Origin: Anodontia alba
Taxonomy: Eukaryota; Mollusca; Bivalvia; Lucinida; Lucinidae
NCBI GenBank assembly: GCA_964016985.1
Contig: OZ024837.1
Location: forward strand, 41,760,018 to 41,824,017
Length of the DNA stretch: 64,000 bases
Direction of reading: 5' to 3'
Positions 44,141 through 53,159 of the stretch are shown piece after piece; the first letter of the stretch is position 1; the number at the start of each line of letters is the position of its first letter. The position numbers and the translations under genes are program-made. Below the pieces are notes generated by a model. That model was given only the letters and a program-made list of their open reading frames with translations. It searched no databases and had not been told where the DNA came from.

Positions 44141-44599
44141 TCCCGGTTCAGGTTTTATAGATAACCCTCTATCAACAGCACTCTGATGTCACAGCGACAA
44201 GAATAGCGTGGCTATAAATAACTGTTATCTGGATTTTGTCTAAAGGGCCATTTGATTACACTGGTCAATGATAGTCACATAGACAACTTCCTAAAGTGAA
44301 TTTTGGCATTGGTATACTATGGCTCCATTGTAAACAATTGACCCAAAAATTATCCAAGTTGAGACTCCTTATCTGGAGCTATGCCAGACTGATGCACTAC
44401 ACTTGTTAAATATTGTGGAATGATTTTTTTTCCAAATTAACATGGTATGAAAAGAATCATTCAGAAATATGATTTGATTATAAAATCATAAAAGCAAGAT
44501 TCCAGAACAACTCATCAAATATGTTCCATTTTTTTCTCTTTTTTCTATATTTTCCCCTATTTTTTTTCTGTGACACCAAATGCTCATGGGACTCTATTT

Positions 44600-44935
44600 A
44601 GCTTTGCATGCTGGGTAAAGTTTGGCAGACATTTAATTTTTTTTTCTTTAATTTTTTCAGAAAATAGTGTACAGAGATTTCATACGTATAAAGATCACAT
44701 TTCTCATCTGCTGAATTAGCAAAAATAGTTCTGAATGTTGAACACTTGACATGCTGGGTAAACATTTTAGCCTACAACATTTTGAAACACTTTTTCTTGT
44801 TTTTCCTAGAAAATAGAATTTGAGACATTTCATGCAAATGAATGAAATGTCAAATCCTATTTTCTGGGAAAATTGAGAAAAATCTCATCAGTTTTGTTAT
44901 CTTCTGAATCTGCCCCTAGCAGGTAACCAGAATCC
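44600..44935. mobile_element. Two decayed family B MITEs side by side
   Basis: GCATGCTGGGTAAAG at 44606 and again ACATGCTGGGTAAAC at 44748. The second retains CATGCAAATGAATGAAATG and a GGGAAAATTGAG right arm. Confidence 0.55.
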
Positions 44936-45352
44936 TCTTGAAACTGTAGGTTTTTTGTGCTTGCATGTTCTGATATCTAGCCTGGAGTGGTCTGGCCTGG
45001 TCTGGTCTGGTCCAGCTAGGAGGCAATTGTTTTGCCTCCTTTCTGAGGAGGGATCTATTCTGAAAAAAAATATTCGTCTCTATAGAACAAATTATTTCAA
45101 TTTAGAGTAGACCCCTTTCCAGAAGGGGTTTGGTGTGAAGGAAAGCAACGAGGAAGTCTCCCTTTAGAAAATCTATAAATGGCAGAAAATCTACAAAGAT
45201 TATCAAGTCCCCTCAGTCTACATATCTACCTAATATGATCAGGGCCTTTTAATGGAGCAGGGTTCCTTAAGAGCAAAGGCTCTGTTCCTTCCGATCTGGG
45301 CTGTCAGTCCACATAAGCATGTGCTTGGACCCCTTTTTACAAGTCATATATC
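44936..45352. other. No gene recognised; short CTGGT repeat
   Basis: TCTGGCCTGGTCTGGTCTGG lies at about 44989-45011, with a small GGAGGCAA / TTGCCTCC hairpin. Nothing coding. Confidence 0.4.
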
Positions 45353-45567
45353 TTAACACTTGTCCTGCTGGATAAATTTAGATGCCACACACACTTCTGA
45401 TTTTCAGCAAATCAGATTGCTTGATCTTAGTATTGATAAAAAATCACATACTTAATGGCAATCAGTGCAGATCCAGATCATCTGGCTTCTCTTCAGAAGC
45501 CAACTGATCTGGATCTATACTGATTGCAAAGGTAGGACATATCCGGATTCAGCAGGACTAGGGTTAA
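45353..45567 (+). mobile_element. Family A TTAA MITE
   Basis: TTAACACTTGTCCTGCTGG to CAGCAGGACTAGGGTTAA. The stem is extended by a TTCTCTTC loop. Confidence 0.88.
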
Positions 45568-45722
45568 CCTTTACCACTCTCTTGGAAAATTCTGTTGACA
45601 ACTAACTGATGGCATCGTTCTTTTTATTTCTCTGAAAATAGGCTTTGGCTTTTCATGTTAACTGTCTCCAATGGAGACACTTTGCATGAAATATCAAGGC
45701 TATTTTCTGGGAAAAAATGAGT
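45564..45722 (+). mobile_element. Family B MITE sharing its TTAA with the previous element, right end lost
   Basis: TTAACCTTTACCACTCTC starts at the TTAA closing the family A copy. The core palindrome is present and the element breaks at GGGAAAAAATGAG. Confidence 0.75.
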
Positions 45723-45724
45723 CC

Positions 45725-45905
45725 CAAGGCCTGAGAAAACAGTGTAGACCCAGGTCAGAATGGAACATCTGTTCAAGGTCTAAACTGTTACCCAGCAATT
45801 TTTAGACACATCATCAGGTATTAATCAATGTGTTCAAAGTTTAGAACAAATACAGTAAAGGGATAAGGTGTGTAAATTCTTACAGTAAATATGGTAATGT
45901 GATAA
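45725..45905. mobile_element. Family H element, diverged
   Basis: GAAAACAGTGTAGACCC, TTTTTAGACACATCATCAGG, TTACAGTAAATATGG. Confidence 0.5.
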
Positions 45906-45927
45906 ATCTTTTAAAAGTCCTAAAGTC

Positions 45928-46150
45928 CAAATGGATAAAAGCCCCAGATAAGAGGGTATCTGGTAAATATTTTTTTCTTATTTCTCCATAAAACATATAT
46001 TGTGGATACTCATTAGAAGTGCCTTGGATACTCATAAGAAGTGCCTCACTGAGGTGCTTCTAATGTGTACCACAACATATGTTTTTGTATAGAAGTAAGA
46101 ATAACATCAGTAATTTTTGATTGAAAAAAAGTCCTTTGTCTGGAACAATG
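45928..46150. mobile_element. Family F MITE with a duplicated arm
   Basis: CCCAGATAAGAGGGTATC, then GATACTCATTAGAAGTGCC and GATACTCATAAGAAGTGCC in tandem before the single right arm; right end TTGTCTGGAACAATG. Confidence 0.7.
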
Positions 46151-46221
46151 TTAAATCTTCTGAAATTCCAGAAGTACAAATGGACATCTCTGTCCTAATG
46201 CAATGACAGGCATACAATAAA

Positions 46222-46418
46222 ACATTATAGCTCTGGATAAAACTCTGGTATTTTTCTTGTTTCTCCATGAAAATGTATTGTGGGTACTCATTAGAAAAGC
46301 CTTGGATACTCATAAGAAGTGCCTCACTGAGGTGCTTCTAATGAGTACCCACAGCATATATTTTCATGGAGAAGTAAGAAAAATAATATGTGGATACCCC
46401 TTCTTATCTGGTTATGAA
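46222..46418. mobile_element. Family F MITE with the same duplicated arm
   Basis: TTATAGCTCTGGATAAAAC to CTTATCTGGTTATGAATG. The GGATACTCATAAGAAGTGCC insertion also seen at 46025 is present, so the two copies are a related sub-lineage. Confidence 0.72.
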
Positions 46419-46800
46419 TGTACCATGCTTATCTCTTGGACAAATTTAATAAGTGCCTCCCAGCAATCCCCAAAATTGTTACTGTGGACAGATACATCAA
46501 CCCAACAATGAAAAGCTACAAGTACAAAAGGTGCTGCAAAAAGCAGCATAACGGGAAGCACGGCGCCCAAGAAAAGGCTCAGCTAAAAATATGCACTGTT
46601 GCCAGTCTTTATACAGCATGATCAGATTAAAACTGCAAAACAGTTTGCCTGATGTGAAAATCAGGTGTAAATTATTTTTTTTAAAAAAAGGACAGTTTTT
46701 TAAGAGTAATAATTCTGTTAATTTTTTGGTACACTGTAACCTTCATAAACATGGGCTGCTGTACAGAAAGTCTTGTATTGTTCACCAAGTATCACCTTTT
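46419..46800. other. No gene recognised
   Basis: Frames on the plus strand (46418-46621, 46591-46941) are Lys/Cys-rich but show no domain and end in a repeat. Confidence 0.35.
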
Positions 46801-46920
46801 CAAATTAAAATATGTACATGTAGTAGTAGGTTTGAAAGAAGAGGAGCTTGGCAGACAGACAATATTATCATTACCCTTCGCTACTGTGATGTGGCGGGCT
46901 ATAAAAATGAAACCTCATCT
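46800..46920 (+). mobile_element. P-type element 3' terminus
   Basis: GGCAGACAGACAATATTATC, then CCCTTCGCTACTGTGATGTG and GGCGGGCTATAAAAATG. Confidence 0.5.
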
Positions 46921-47079
46921 TCACAATCAGTAACAGAATAATCATATGTGTAATTGATATATTGCTTTACTTACTACTTCTTCACAAATGGAAGAGATTG
47001 ATTCGTCATCAGATGCTGAGCTTTGTAATGTTGAAACGGAGACACTTACTGTTAGGTTGCTTATATAGAATCAAGTTCT

Positions 47080-47327
47080 GGGCCCAGTTGTTGAAAGCTA
47101 ACGTCCTTAGTAAACGATTCGTTAAAATTTATATCGTATGATACGCAAATATGCTGAAATTTTTTCTGAAAAAATCTGGGTAGCTTTTGCAGCAGAGCAG
47201 TGCAAAAGCTACTCACATTTTTTCAGCAAAAAGTATGAAAATACTTCATGTTGAATCTGCTAAAACAGTTAACGAAATGACACTTAACGAGCTCGTTAAG
47301 CTAACGATGCTTTGAACAACTGGGCCC
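47080..47327. mobile_element. Family X (GGGCCC) foldback MITE
   Basis: GGGCCCAGTTGTTGAAAGC to GAACAACTGGGCCC, with AAAGCTACTCACATTTTTTC in the core. Confidence 0.85.
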
Positions 47328-47535
47328 TGTAGCTCAAAGTTAACGACGTTGTTAAGAAAATGTTAAAATTTTTGTGTTGTGATATGCAAATATATTAACT
47401 TTGTGGGGAAAATGTAAGCTTCTTTTTTCAATGCAAAAGCTTCTCACTTTTTTTTCTGCAAAAAATATGCGTGTATTTGAATTAACTTTGCTAAAGCAGT
47501 TAACAAATTAACAATTAACAAGCTCAATAAGCTAA
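47322..47535. mobile_element. Second GGGCCC MITE, right end fused to the Helitron remnant
   Basis: GGGCCCTGTAGCTCAAAG at the left, core at about 47420-47465, then AACAAGCTCAATAAGCTAA. The expected end is absent and helicase coding sequence begins at once. Confidence 0.75.
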
Positions 47536-47757
47536 AATTACATTGAAATTACCAAAAGGCTGGCAACTGTCTGCAATTTATCCAAGCCGCCTACTGATGA
47601 ATGTCATCATTCTATCACTTACCATGCTTATCTCATCAATTACAACAGTATGAACACCAATAAATTTTCTCCGCAATGAGCTGAGTGCATAAGAACTAAA
47701 ACCAGCATAATTTAAATACCTGTCAACAGGAATATGGAGCAAAGAATGAATAGTTAT
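47536..47757 (-). pseudogene. Helitron PIF1-type helicase fragment, motif II
   Basis: The frame resumes after a frameshift near 47750-47770 with ITIHSLLHIPV and continues to the Walker B block VVIDEISMVSDRMM (about 47609-47648). That block supplies the Asp-Glu that coordinates Mg and couples ATP hydrolysis in PIF1-family helicases. A TAA at 47578-47580 interrupts SRRLG, and coding similarity then carries on (QPFGNFNVIL) up to the MITE junction at about 47535. The remaining helicase motifs are absent from the window. The frame is the same one used by the Rep segment, so the upstream frame 1 segment lies between two opposing shifts. Confidence 0.8.
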
Positions 47758-48139
47758 ATATAGAATATATATGCCTAGCTGCTGTCCCAGTCGGTGAGCA
47801 ACACTTTACAGGTAAAGAACCAAGATGAACTCCTGTGTATAACTGCAAATATGCAACAATGATCTTGAGAAGGTATGATTTACCAACACCAGCACCACCA
47901 GTAATAAAAAGTAAAAGCGGTTTATTTCTTCGGCTGGAAAAGTGGTTTTGTACAATTTGTAATGCTCTTTTCTGACAATTAGTTAAACTATTTATAGACA
48001 GAGAAAACTCATCATGGGACATGTAACACGCAGACATTTGATGATAGTGCAACAAATCTGCATCAGAGTTGCAACTTATATTTGTATATGACCTTGTTGC
48101 GGCAACTGATGAAATGTTCAACCCTATATCAATGTTTGA
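47723..48139 (-). pseudogene. Helitron PIF1-type helicase fragment, motifs I and Ia
   Basis: An open frame shifted relative to the Rep frame. It reads from about SNIDIGLNIS, through LTNCQKRALQIVQNHF (the Q-motif-like entry typical of PIF1), to the Walker A loop GGAGVGKS (about 47876-47899, the ATP phosphate-binding site) and motif Ia SPTGTAARHI. It stops at TGA (47723-47725) because of a second frameshift just after TAARHI; the expected continuation lies in the neighbouring frame. Role in the element: unwinding DNA during rolling-circle transposition, known for the family. Confidence 0.85.
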
Positions 48140-48390
48140 AGGTACATCTTCTCCTCAGCCTCAGCAAGACGAATGCGCCTAATACAGTTTTCAACTTGAA
48201 GTAAAAAAGAGTTATGCATTTCCACTGAAAAGTCGAGCAGTGAATGTTTCGCATTGAAAGCTGCTTTTGCGCTTGCATATGTACCAACAAGGTCCTGTTC
48301 AGAACGAAAAGGTAGCAATAACATAAGCAAAGTAAAGTAGTAACCATCATTGGAAACTGACAAATGAGGAAACCGAATAACAACTGATGA
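48124..48390 (-). pseudogene. Helitron Rep-to-helicase linker segment
   Basis: Same frame as the Rep segment, directly after its TAG stop (48391-48393). It reads SSVVIRFPHLSV and then NDGYYFTLLMLLLPFRSEQDL, the conserved phrase that in Helitron proteins joins the Rep domain to the helicase. It ends at TAG 48124-48126, where similarity has already moved to the next frame. The uninterrupted similarity across the TAG argues for a nonsense mutation rather than a natural end. Confidence 0.78.
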
Positions 48391-50724
48391 CTATCGTTTC
48401 CGAACCCAAACATCATACTTTTCTATATAAACTCTTTCCAAGCATCTTGTCTGGGACTGACCAGCTGGAGCTGGACATTTTATATACCAAGAAGCAAAGA
48501 AATGTAGAGACACTGTTTCCATGGACTGAGGTCGTCCCATATAGTAATCAATAATATTGTGCATAAATATGTCTGTCTCTGTATCATTCATGGCTTCAAT
48601 TTCAGCTAATGGTTTTAACATTTTAAATCTTTTGTTCTGAGGCCTGATGTTCAAATAAACAACAGACCGTGAACATTGAATAAGTTTAAGGTGACTAAGA
48701 CGAAATGCTGCCTCTTGAGCAGAAACCTGTCTGTGTTTTAAAACACATAAATCAATATTCCAAAGACGCTGGAAAACTGTCATTTCTGGGTTTTGGTGAA
48801 AAACAGTATTTATTAAATTGCCAAGTGCACACCTCAATTCATCAGGTTCTGATTTACATAAGTAATGACAAACATAATATGCTGCTCCATCAGCATCATT
48901 TATGAGCTGTACATCCATATTTGCTCGCCAGTGAAGCAAAATTTGAGGGTTATAAGCATTTATGAAAGCAAAATTTTTTGGCCTATATGTTTCATAAAAC
49001 TGGCCTCTATTCTTCATAGTCATAACCCTTGAAAGTAATCTGCTTTTTATGCATTCACGTTTCGGAAAACCAAAACGACAGGGGTGTTTTCCTGAACGCA
49101 TGCAATAGTTGGAATGTGAGTGAGTTTGAAGTTTTTTAACCAGATGATACAATTCAGGATTTTCAGTTTCCAATGGGATATGTGTATGAATGGTATTAGT
49201 AATGTATTGCAAAACAGTTTCGCTTGTATTTTCATTAATATCAATAGGCACATTACCAACCCAAAAGAATATGTGATAGTGAGGGGAGCCCCTATTCCGA
49301 AATTCCACACGTGCAAAAAAATCCTTGACAATACCTAGAGGTTTCACAGGCCCATGAATTACATATTTCATCAAAGCAGTAAATCGGCGATCAAAATGAA
49401 TTGCAGTCATTAAGGGATCCTTCCTCATGCTGGAAAAAAATGAGTGCTTCGACACTGCTTCAGCATAAGATAAGTTTTCCAATAGCATGCCCAATTCTGG
49501 CCAATGCAAATCGTCTGCTGAAAGAGTCATAAATAAGGTAGGAGGACCCAAGCAGCGAAACATGGCTAAAAGGTCATACAAGGCATTTCGAAAATAAGCA
49601 ACTGTACCACGAATATTTTTCATGAACATATATAAGTTCTGAAGAATATCAGGGTCTGTATTTCTAGACCGAACGTCTGCAGCTGTAGTTGGCAGACCTG
49701 GCCCTGTATCAGAGAAGCCTTTACGCATTTTCATGCAAATACCAATATCTTTATTCAGAAGATGTTTATCGTATGATACAGCAGCATGCAACATATATGA
49801 GATATCTCTTCGCCAATAACCATGGCGGTTGTTCAACCGGTATCTGAAGTATAAACTTGGCTGAATGCTTTTTCGTCTTGGGTATGTAAAGCCAAATTTG
49901 CCTGAAGGGAAAAGCCATGGGAATGCCTTTTCTTCACCAAATGACATTTCATATATGGAGACTGGGGTAGCATCATTACGAGGAATTAAAAGTGGGCTAG
50001 CTTGACTAGATACTGAAGAACCCAGGTTTGTGTTTCTCAAGGAACTCTGACCTCCTGTCTCAGTGTTACTGCAGTACTCAACAGGAGCAAAAGTTACATG
50101 CTCCAAACAGCTAACAGTATCTCTTATAACAGGAAAATCAGTTGAACAAATAGTGCTATCATCAGAATTACAGGAATTTAAATTCAAGTCTGCTATTCTT
50201 GTGTTTGCATACAGTCTATTATTAGCTTTAAGCCATACAAAACCTCTTACAACTTTAAATGGATCTGTTAAAAAGCACCCCCTTGAACCAATTGTGCTAT
50301 CAAATTCATATTGCACCAAGCACATGTTGTCAATTCCTGTTATTTCTTCCACGAATGACTCAACATCTCTTGGCATGTCAACTATTAGACCTTTCTCAGC
50401 ATACTGTCCACCAGGAAGTAAAATGACAGTCATGCAAACTTGAATTCTGGCTAAAAGTTTCTTTTCTAGTGAGCTTAAAGAACTGATTTCATTGGGAATA
50501 TAGTCTATACCAAGAGCATTTAGTTCGGAACTCAAAGGAGGAATAGTTCCTTGACATACATATTTATAACAGGTGTGACAAAGTTGTGTAGAAGAATTGA
50601 ATTTCAAAGCCTGTATAACTGAATTATTTTTACAACCTAAATGCTTGACTTGAGATGAGAAAAGAAATCGGTCACAACATTTGCACCAACACTTAGGTGT
50701 GCTACGAATGTATGATTCATAATC
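48391..50724 (-). CDS. Helitron Rep endonuclease segment (DUF6570-like plus Helitron_like_N)
   Basis: The longest open frame of the window: 738 codons from a TTG at 50607, plus 39 open codons upstream to the TAA at 50725-50727. No ATG occurs before residue 59 of the 738, so no normal start precedes the conserved part. The upstream codons give a knuckle (KCWCKCC) followed by CHTCYKYVCQG and IPPLSSELNALGI, a DUF6570-like module. FPSGKFGF (about 234-241) and LGPPTLFMTLSADDLHWPEL (353-372) are Helitron_like_N signatures. HYH at 443-445 is the metal-binding HUH-type motif. Tyr578-x3-Tyr582-x2-Lys585 (YVCHYLCK) holds the two catalytic tyrosines that nick and join DNA. CRFGFPKR (510-517) is also typical. 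The frame ends at TAG 48391, which looks like a nonsense mutation because helicase-linker similarity continues. Confidence 0.92.
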   Translation of the reverse strand, partial: DYESYIRSTPKCWCKCCDRFLFSSQVKHLGCKNNSVIQALKFNSSTQLCHTCYKYVCQGTIPPLSSELNALGIDYIPNEISSLSSLEKKLLARIQVCMTVILLPGGQYAEKGLIVDMPRDVESFVEEITGIDNMCLVQYEFDSTIGSRGCFLTDPFKVVRGFVWLKANNRLYANTRIADLNLNSCNSDDSTICSTDFPVIRDTVSCLEHVTFAPVEYCSNTETGGQSSLRNTNLGSSVSSQASPLLIPRNDATPVSIYEMSFGEEKAFPWLFPSGKFGFTYPRRKSIQPSLYFRYRLNNRHGYWRRDISYMLHAAVSYDKHLLNKDIGICMKMRKGFSDTGPGLPTTAADVRSRNTDPDILQNLYMFMKNIRGTVAYFRNALYDLLAMFRCLGPPTLFMTLSADDLHWPELGMLLENLSYAEAVSKHSFFSSMRKDPLMTAIHFDRRFTALMKYVIHGPVKPLGIVKDFFARVEFRNRGSPHYHIFFWVGNVPIDINENTSETVLQYITNTIHTHIPLETENPELYHLVKKLQTHSHSNYCMRSGKHPCRFGFPKRECIKSRLLSRVMTMKNRGQFYETYRPKNFAFINAYNPQILLHWRANMDVQLINDADGAAYYVCHYLCKSEPDELRCALGNLINTVFHQNPEMTVFQRLWNIDLCVLKHRQVSAQEAAFRLSHLKLIQCSRSVVYLNIRPQNKRFKMLKPLAEIEAMNDTETDIFMHNIIDYYMGRPQSMETVSLHFFASWYIKCPAPAGQSQTRCLERVYIEKYDVWVRKR

Positions 50725-51789
50725 TTAGTTAGTTTGGTCAGACATACACACATTGGTATTATCACTGACTGTTGACCTCTGCTGGTCACTAGTACTAATA
50801 TTACAAACAGCAGCCACATCTGAGCTACACATAGTCAACTCACATGTAACAGAAGACATATTCCTACCATGAAGTTGTGTCTGCTGGCTTGCATACAAAT
50901 CACCAATTGTCCTGCGATCTTTATCTTTGTATTGCTTTTTATAAGATGTTCCTTTAGGTTTATTTCCAGGCAATGCATGGTATGTATGATCAAATTCATG
51001 TATTACACTGTCAACAGCTACATGTGCATCAGTTGGAAGAATGAATGTGTTTATTTCAGCTTCATCACATATCATTTCTTCGACATGTTCAGTACTCTGT
51101 ACTGGTTCATTTAAGATGGCACTAATCAACTCTTCTGGGCCACGCAGTTGAACTGGAGATATGTTAAAAATATGATCAGGATAGACTGCAGATAAATACA
51201 ATGACAAAACATTTACATTATCATAACACAGAAGTATGCTTCTACCTGCTGAATCAATTTGACCCACTGCATTTCGTGAATGCGAGTCGAAAACAAATAA
51301 CATGTCATTGCTTCTAAATAAGGCTACTGATCTTCCACCAAAAGTTCCAATAAGCCAAGGAGACTGATTGAAAGCCATTTCTAAGGCATCTATTACTGTG
51401 TGCCCGCCTGCCTCTACAACTGCCGGACGGTTATTAATAGCCCCATGAAAAGTTGAACCCAACCTCTGTTGGTATCTTGCACCAAAAGCAGTAAATTCTA
51501 ATGGCAAATCTTGATGCCCTAAATAAACAGTGGCATCGCCATCATATCTACTTTGAACGATACTGTTATACAAAGTATCACCTTCAAATACTACAGTATC
51601 CAAATGCTGTGATTCCCATGTGGTCACATCTACTTTAAAGCAGGCAAAAACCAAAGCAATTAATGCAATGGCTGTACACTGAGTGCCAAAGGAGGCGCTC
51701 AACACAGAAATGCCCAATGAACCCTGATGAATACTTCCCTGCACAAACCTCGAGCAAGGCATCTTATGGAAAACAATACAGACGAGCAC
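50725..51789 (-). CDS. C76-like cysteine-protease segment of the Helitron polyprotein
   Basis: 354 codons from GTG 51789; the first ATG is at 51762 (residue 10). Residues 17-46 show QGSIHQGS...GTQCTAIALIAL, with Cys38 as probable nucleophile. VFDSHSRN at 166-173 gives Asp168-x-His170, and Gln37 or Gln22 could serve the oxyanion hole. This Cys / Asp-x-His layout and spacing resembles the herpesvirus large-tegument deubiquitinase fold (MEROPS C76), also reported as a domain in mollusc proteins. The assignment is by motif only. The C-terminal 130 residues are acidic, low in motif content and probably a linker. The frame is that of Rep, separated by one TAA. The likely ancestral role is cleaving ubiquitin-like tags or processing the polyprotein; neither is proven. 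Confidence 0.7.
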   Translation of the reverse strand: MLVCIVFHKMPCSRFVQGSIHQGSLGISVLSASFGTQCTAIALIALVFACFKVDVTTWESQHLDTVVFEGDTLYNSIVQSRYDGDATVYLGHQDLPLEFTAFGARYQQRLGSTFHGAINNRPAVVEAGGHTVIDALEMAFNQSPWLIGTFGGRSVALFRSNDMLFVFDSHSRNAVGQIDSAGRSILLCYDNVNVLSLYLSAVYPDHIFNISPVQLRGPEELISAILNEPVQSTEHVEEMICDEAEINTFILPTDAHVAVDSVIHEFDHTYHALPGNKPKGTSYKKQYKDKDRRTIGDLYASQQTQLHGRNMSSVTCELTMCSSDVAAVCNISTSDQQRSTVSDNTNVCMSDQTN

Positions 51790-51898
51790 GTCTTGCTTTT
51801 TTTGTGGGCAAAAAGTGTCTTACCGAGTCTGGTAAAAGGACTAAATAAATGTCACGAATGTGGGTACTGCCTACAGAAACGGGCGGTGAAATGGTCAT
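51764..51898 (-). other. 44-codon open frame overlapping the protease start
   Basis: ATG at 51898 opens a basic peptide ending KKARRARLYCFP and closing at TAA 51764-51766, one base before the ATG at 51762. It could be the displaced N-terminus of the polyprotein (a frameshift in LYCFP) or an upstream ORF. I cannot decide between them. Confidence 0.3.
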
Positions 51899-52253
51899 AA
51901 AAGTTCCGCTAGGATTGAAAAAAACATTCCTTTTTGTATCGAATTATAGAGCCTCGACAAATATTTTAATGCACGCAAAAATACAACCAACGAAAAAGCA
52001 GATACATAGCAACATTTATGTTTATTTACCCAAACTCATGCAGCTTCGATTCATCCAATATGGCGATCCGATCCGCCGATCATTTTTCTGCCGATCATAA
52101 ATTTTATTTTTGTCATTATATCTAAACTACGATTCAAATGTCCAGTATATCAGTTTTGTATTATCATACATTGCTTAATTAAATATTCGACAAAAGATAT
52201 TTCTTTTTTCAATGCTTTTGGATTTGATTTTTAAGCAGTTTTCTGTCTTCTAG
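51899..52253. other. Presumed Helitron 5' non-coding region
   Basis: CpG-richer than the surrounding repeats, with GGCGATCCGATCCGCCGATC at 52062-52081 and a second GATC cluster. No terminal TC or TT boundary can be fixed by eye. Confidence 0.4.
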
Positions 52254-52440
52254 GGGTATAAAAGCCAAGTCCAGTAAATATAAGAAAATCATAGTTTTCT
52301 CAGTAGTGAAGCTAATATATACAGAGATTAGCTCTGTCGCAGAGAATAAATGGTCACTAGAACATTCAGAGCTTCACTACTGAGAAAACTATGATTTTCT
52401 TATATTTACTGGATCGGATCGGACTTGGCTTTTATACCCG
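52254..52440. repeat. Long inverted repeat, arms about 65-70 bp
   Basis: GGGTATAAAAGCCAAGTCC and AGTAAATATAAGAAAATC and ATAGTTTTCTCAGTAGTGAA at the left pair with their complements at 52368-52438. The right arm has an extra GGATCGGATC. The loop is about 55 bp. It is the only copy in the window and lies just upstream of the Helitron coding region. Confidence 0.85.
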
Positions 52441-52889
52441 ACCATTTTCTTCAAAGGCACGCGGCTGACTGGTTCTCCACATAGAAAAACTAAAACGCGA
52501 AATCTTCAAATTAGAACGGGTACCAGCTCCAACCCGATATTTTTCGCCCCGCCACAAAAACCGAAAGGATACTCCTAAAATATCCGGTAAATAAACGCAT
52601 GTTGGTTATACAAACAGGGAAGTTTGGACCCTGTATTTATCACGTAGCTGAAACATTATTTCTGTCCACAATTTGTAGCACATTAATATATCACAGGACC
52701 TTTTATTTAATACAATCGTCATATGTTTTTAAAAAAATGTGAACCGAAAGGTTACGCCGTTTCCGACACATACTAATAGTTACAAAGTAACCACAATATG
52801 CCCGGCGCTGATGCGCCGTGCAATAAGAAATCCTGACAAATACACCACTCAAAAGAATATTTTTTCATAGTTCTACATGAAATCTTACC
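52441..52889. other. CpG-containing single-copy stretch
   Basis: Includes a 6-bp perfect stem CGGCGC TGAT GCGCCG at 52803-52818 followed by TGCAATAAG. No open frame of note. It may include the outer part of the Helitron. Confidence 0.4.
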
Positions 52890-53100
52890 ATATTTACCCT
52901 TAGTATTGGGACACCTTATTTACTTACCATACTTGTCTTAAAATTTGAAATAGTCCATTCTATTACCTGTTGATGTGTCTAAAATATTGCTGTGTATGTG
53001 GCAAACAGTGCAGACCCAGATCTGACACTGCTTTCTGCAGTGTCTGATCTGGGTGTACACTGTTTGCAAAGGCCTATCCGTCCCAATACTTAGGGTTATT
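52890..53100. mobile_element. Family H foldback element, complete
   Basis: ACCATATTTACCCTTAGTAT at the left and CCCAATACTTAGGGTTATTA at the right form terminal repeats. The core is GGCAAACAGTGCAGACCC with CAGATCTGACACTGC stem. Confidence 0.78.
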
Positions 53101-53159
53101 ATAGCAGGCAACTTTACCAATTCAGAGGTGATTCTCATAAGTGATCTAAATATTGTGTA

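Larger units (their letters stand above)
47536..51898 (-). mobile_element. Degenerate Helitron (Helentron-type) transposon
   Basis: The minus strand encodes, in order, a C76-like cysteine-protease segment, a Cys-rich/DUF6570-like segment, a Helitron Rep nuclease and the N-terminal part of a PIF1-type helicase. Rep plus PIF1 on one polypeptide is diagnostic of Helitrons. The 3' part (helicase motifs III-VI and the terminal hairpin) is missing where a family X MITE begins. The 5' end is not defined; a long inverted repeat lies at 52254-52440. Three in-frame stops and two frameshifts show that it is inactive. Confidence 0.9.

Noticed and set aside
46989..47069. Plus-strand 26-codon acidic frame starting MEEIDSSSDAEL
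   Set aside because: It resembles a possible transposase N-terminus, but it is very short, stops just before a MITE and nothing follows to support it.
50063..50443. 126-codon plus-strand frame, and other frames opposite the Helitron (48705-48905, 49120-49338, 50869-51114)
   Set aside because: Antisense shadows of the Rep and protease segments; no motif.
52803..52827. Helitron 3' terminal hairpin with CTRR end
   Set aside because: The CGGCGC/GCGCCG stem is on the 5' side of this minus-strand element and is followed by TGCAATAAG without CTAG or CTRR at the expected spot.
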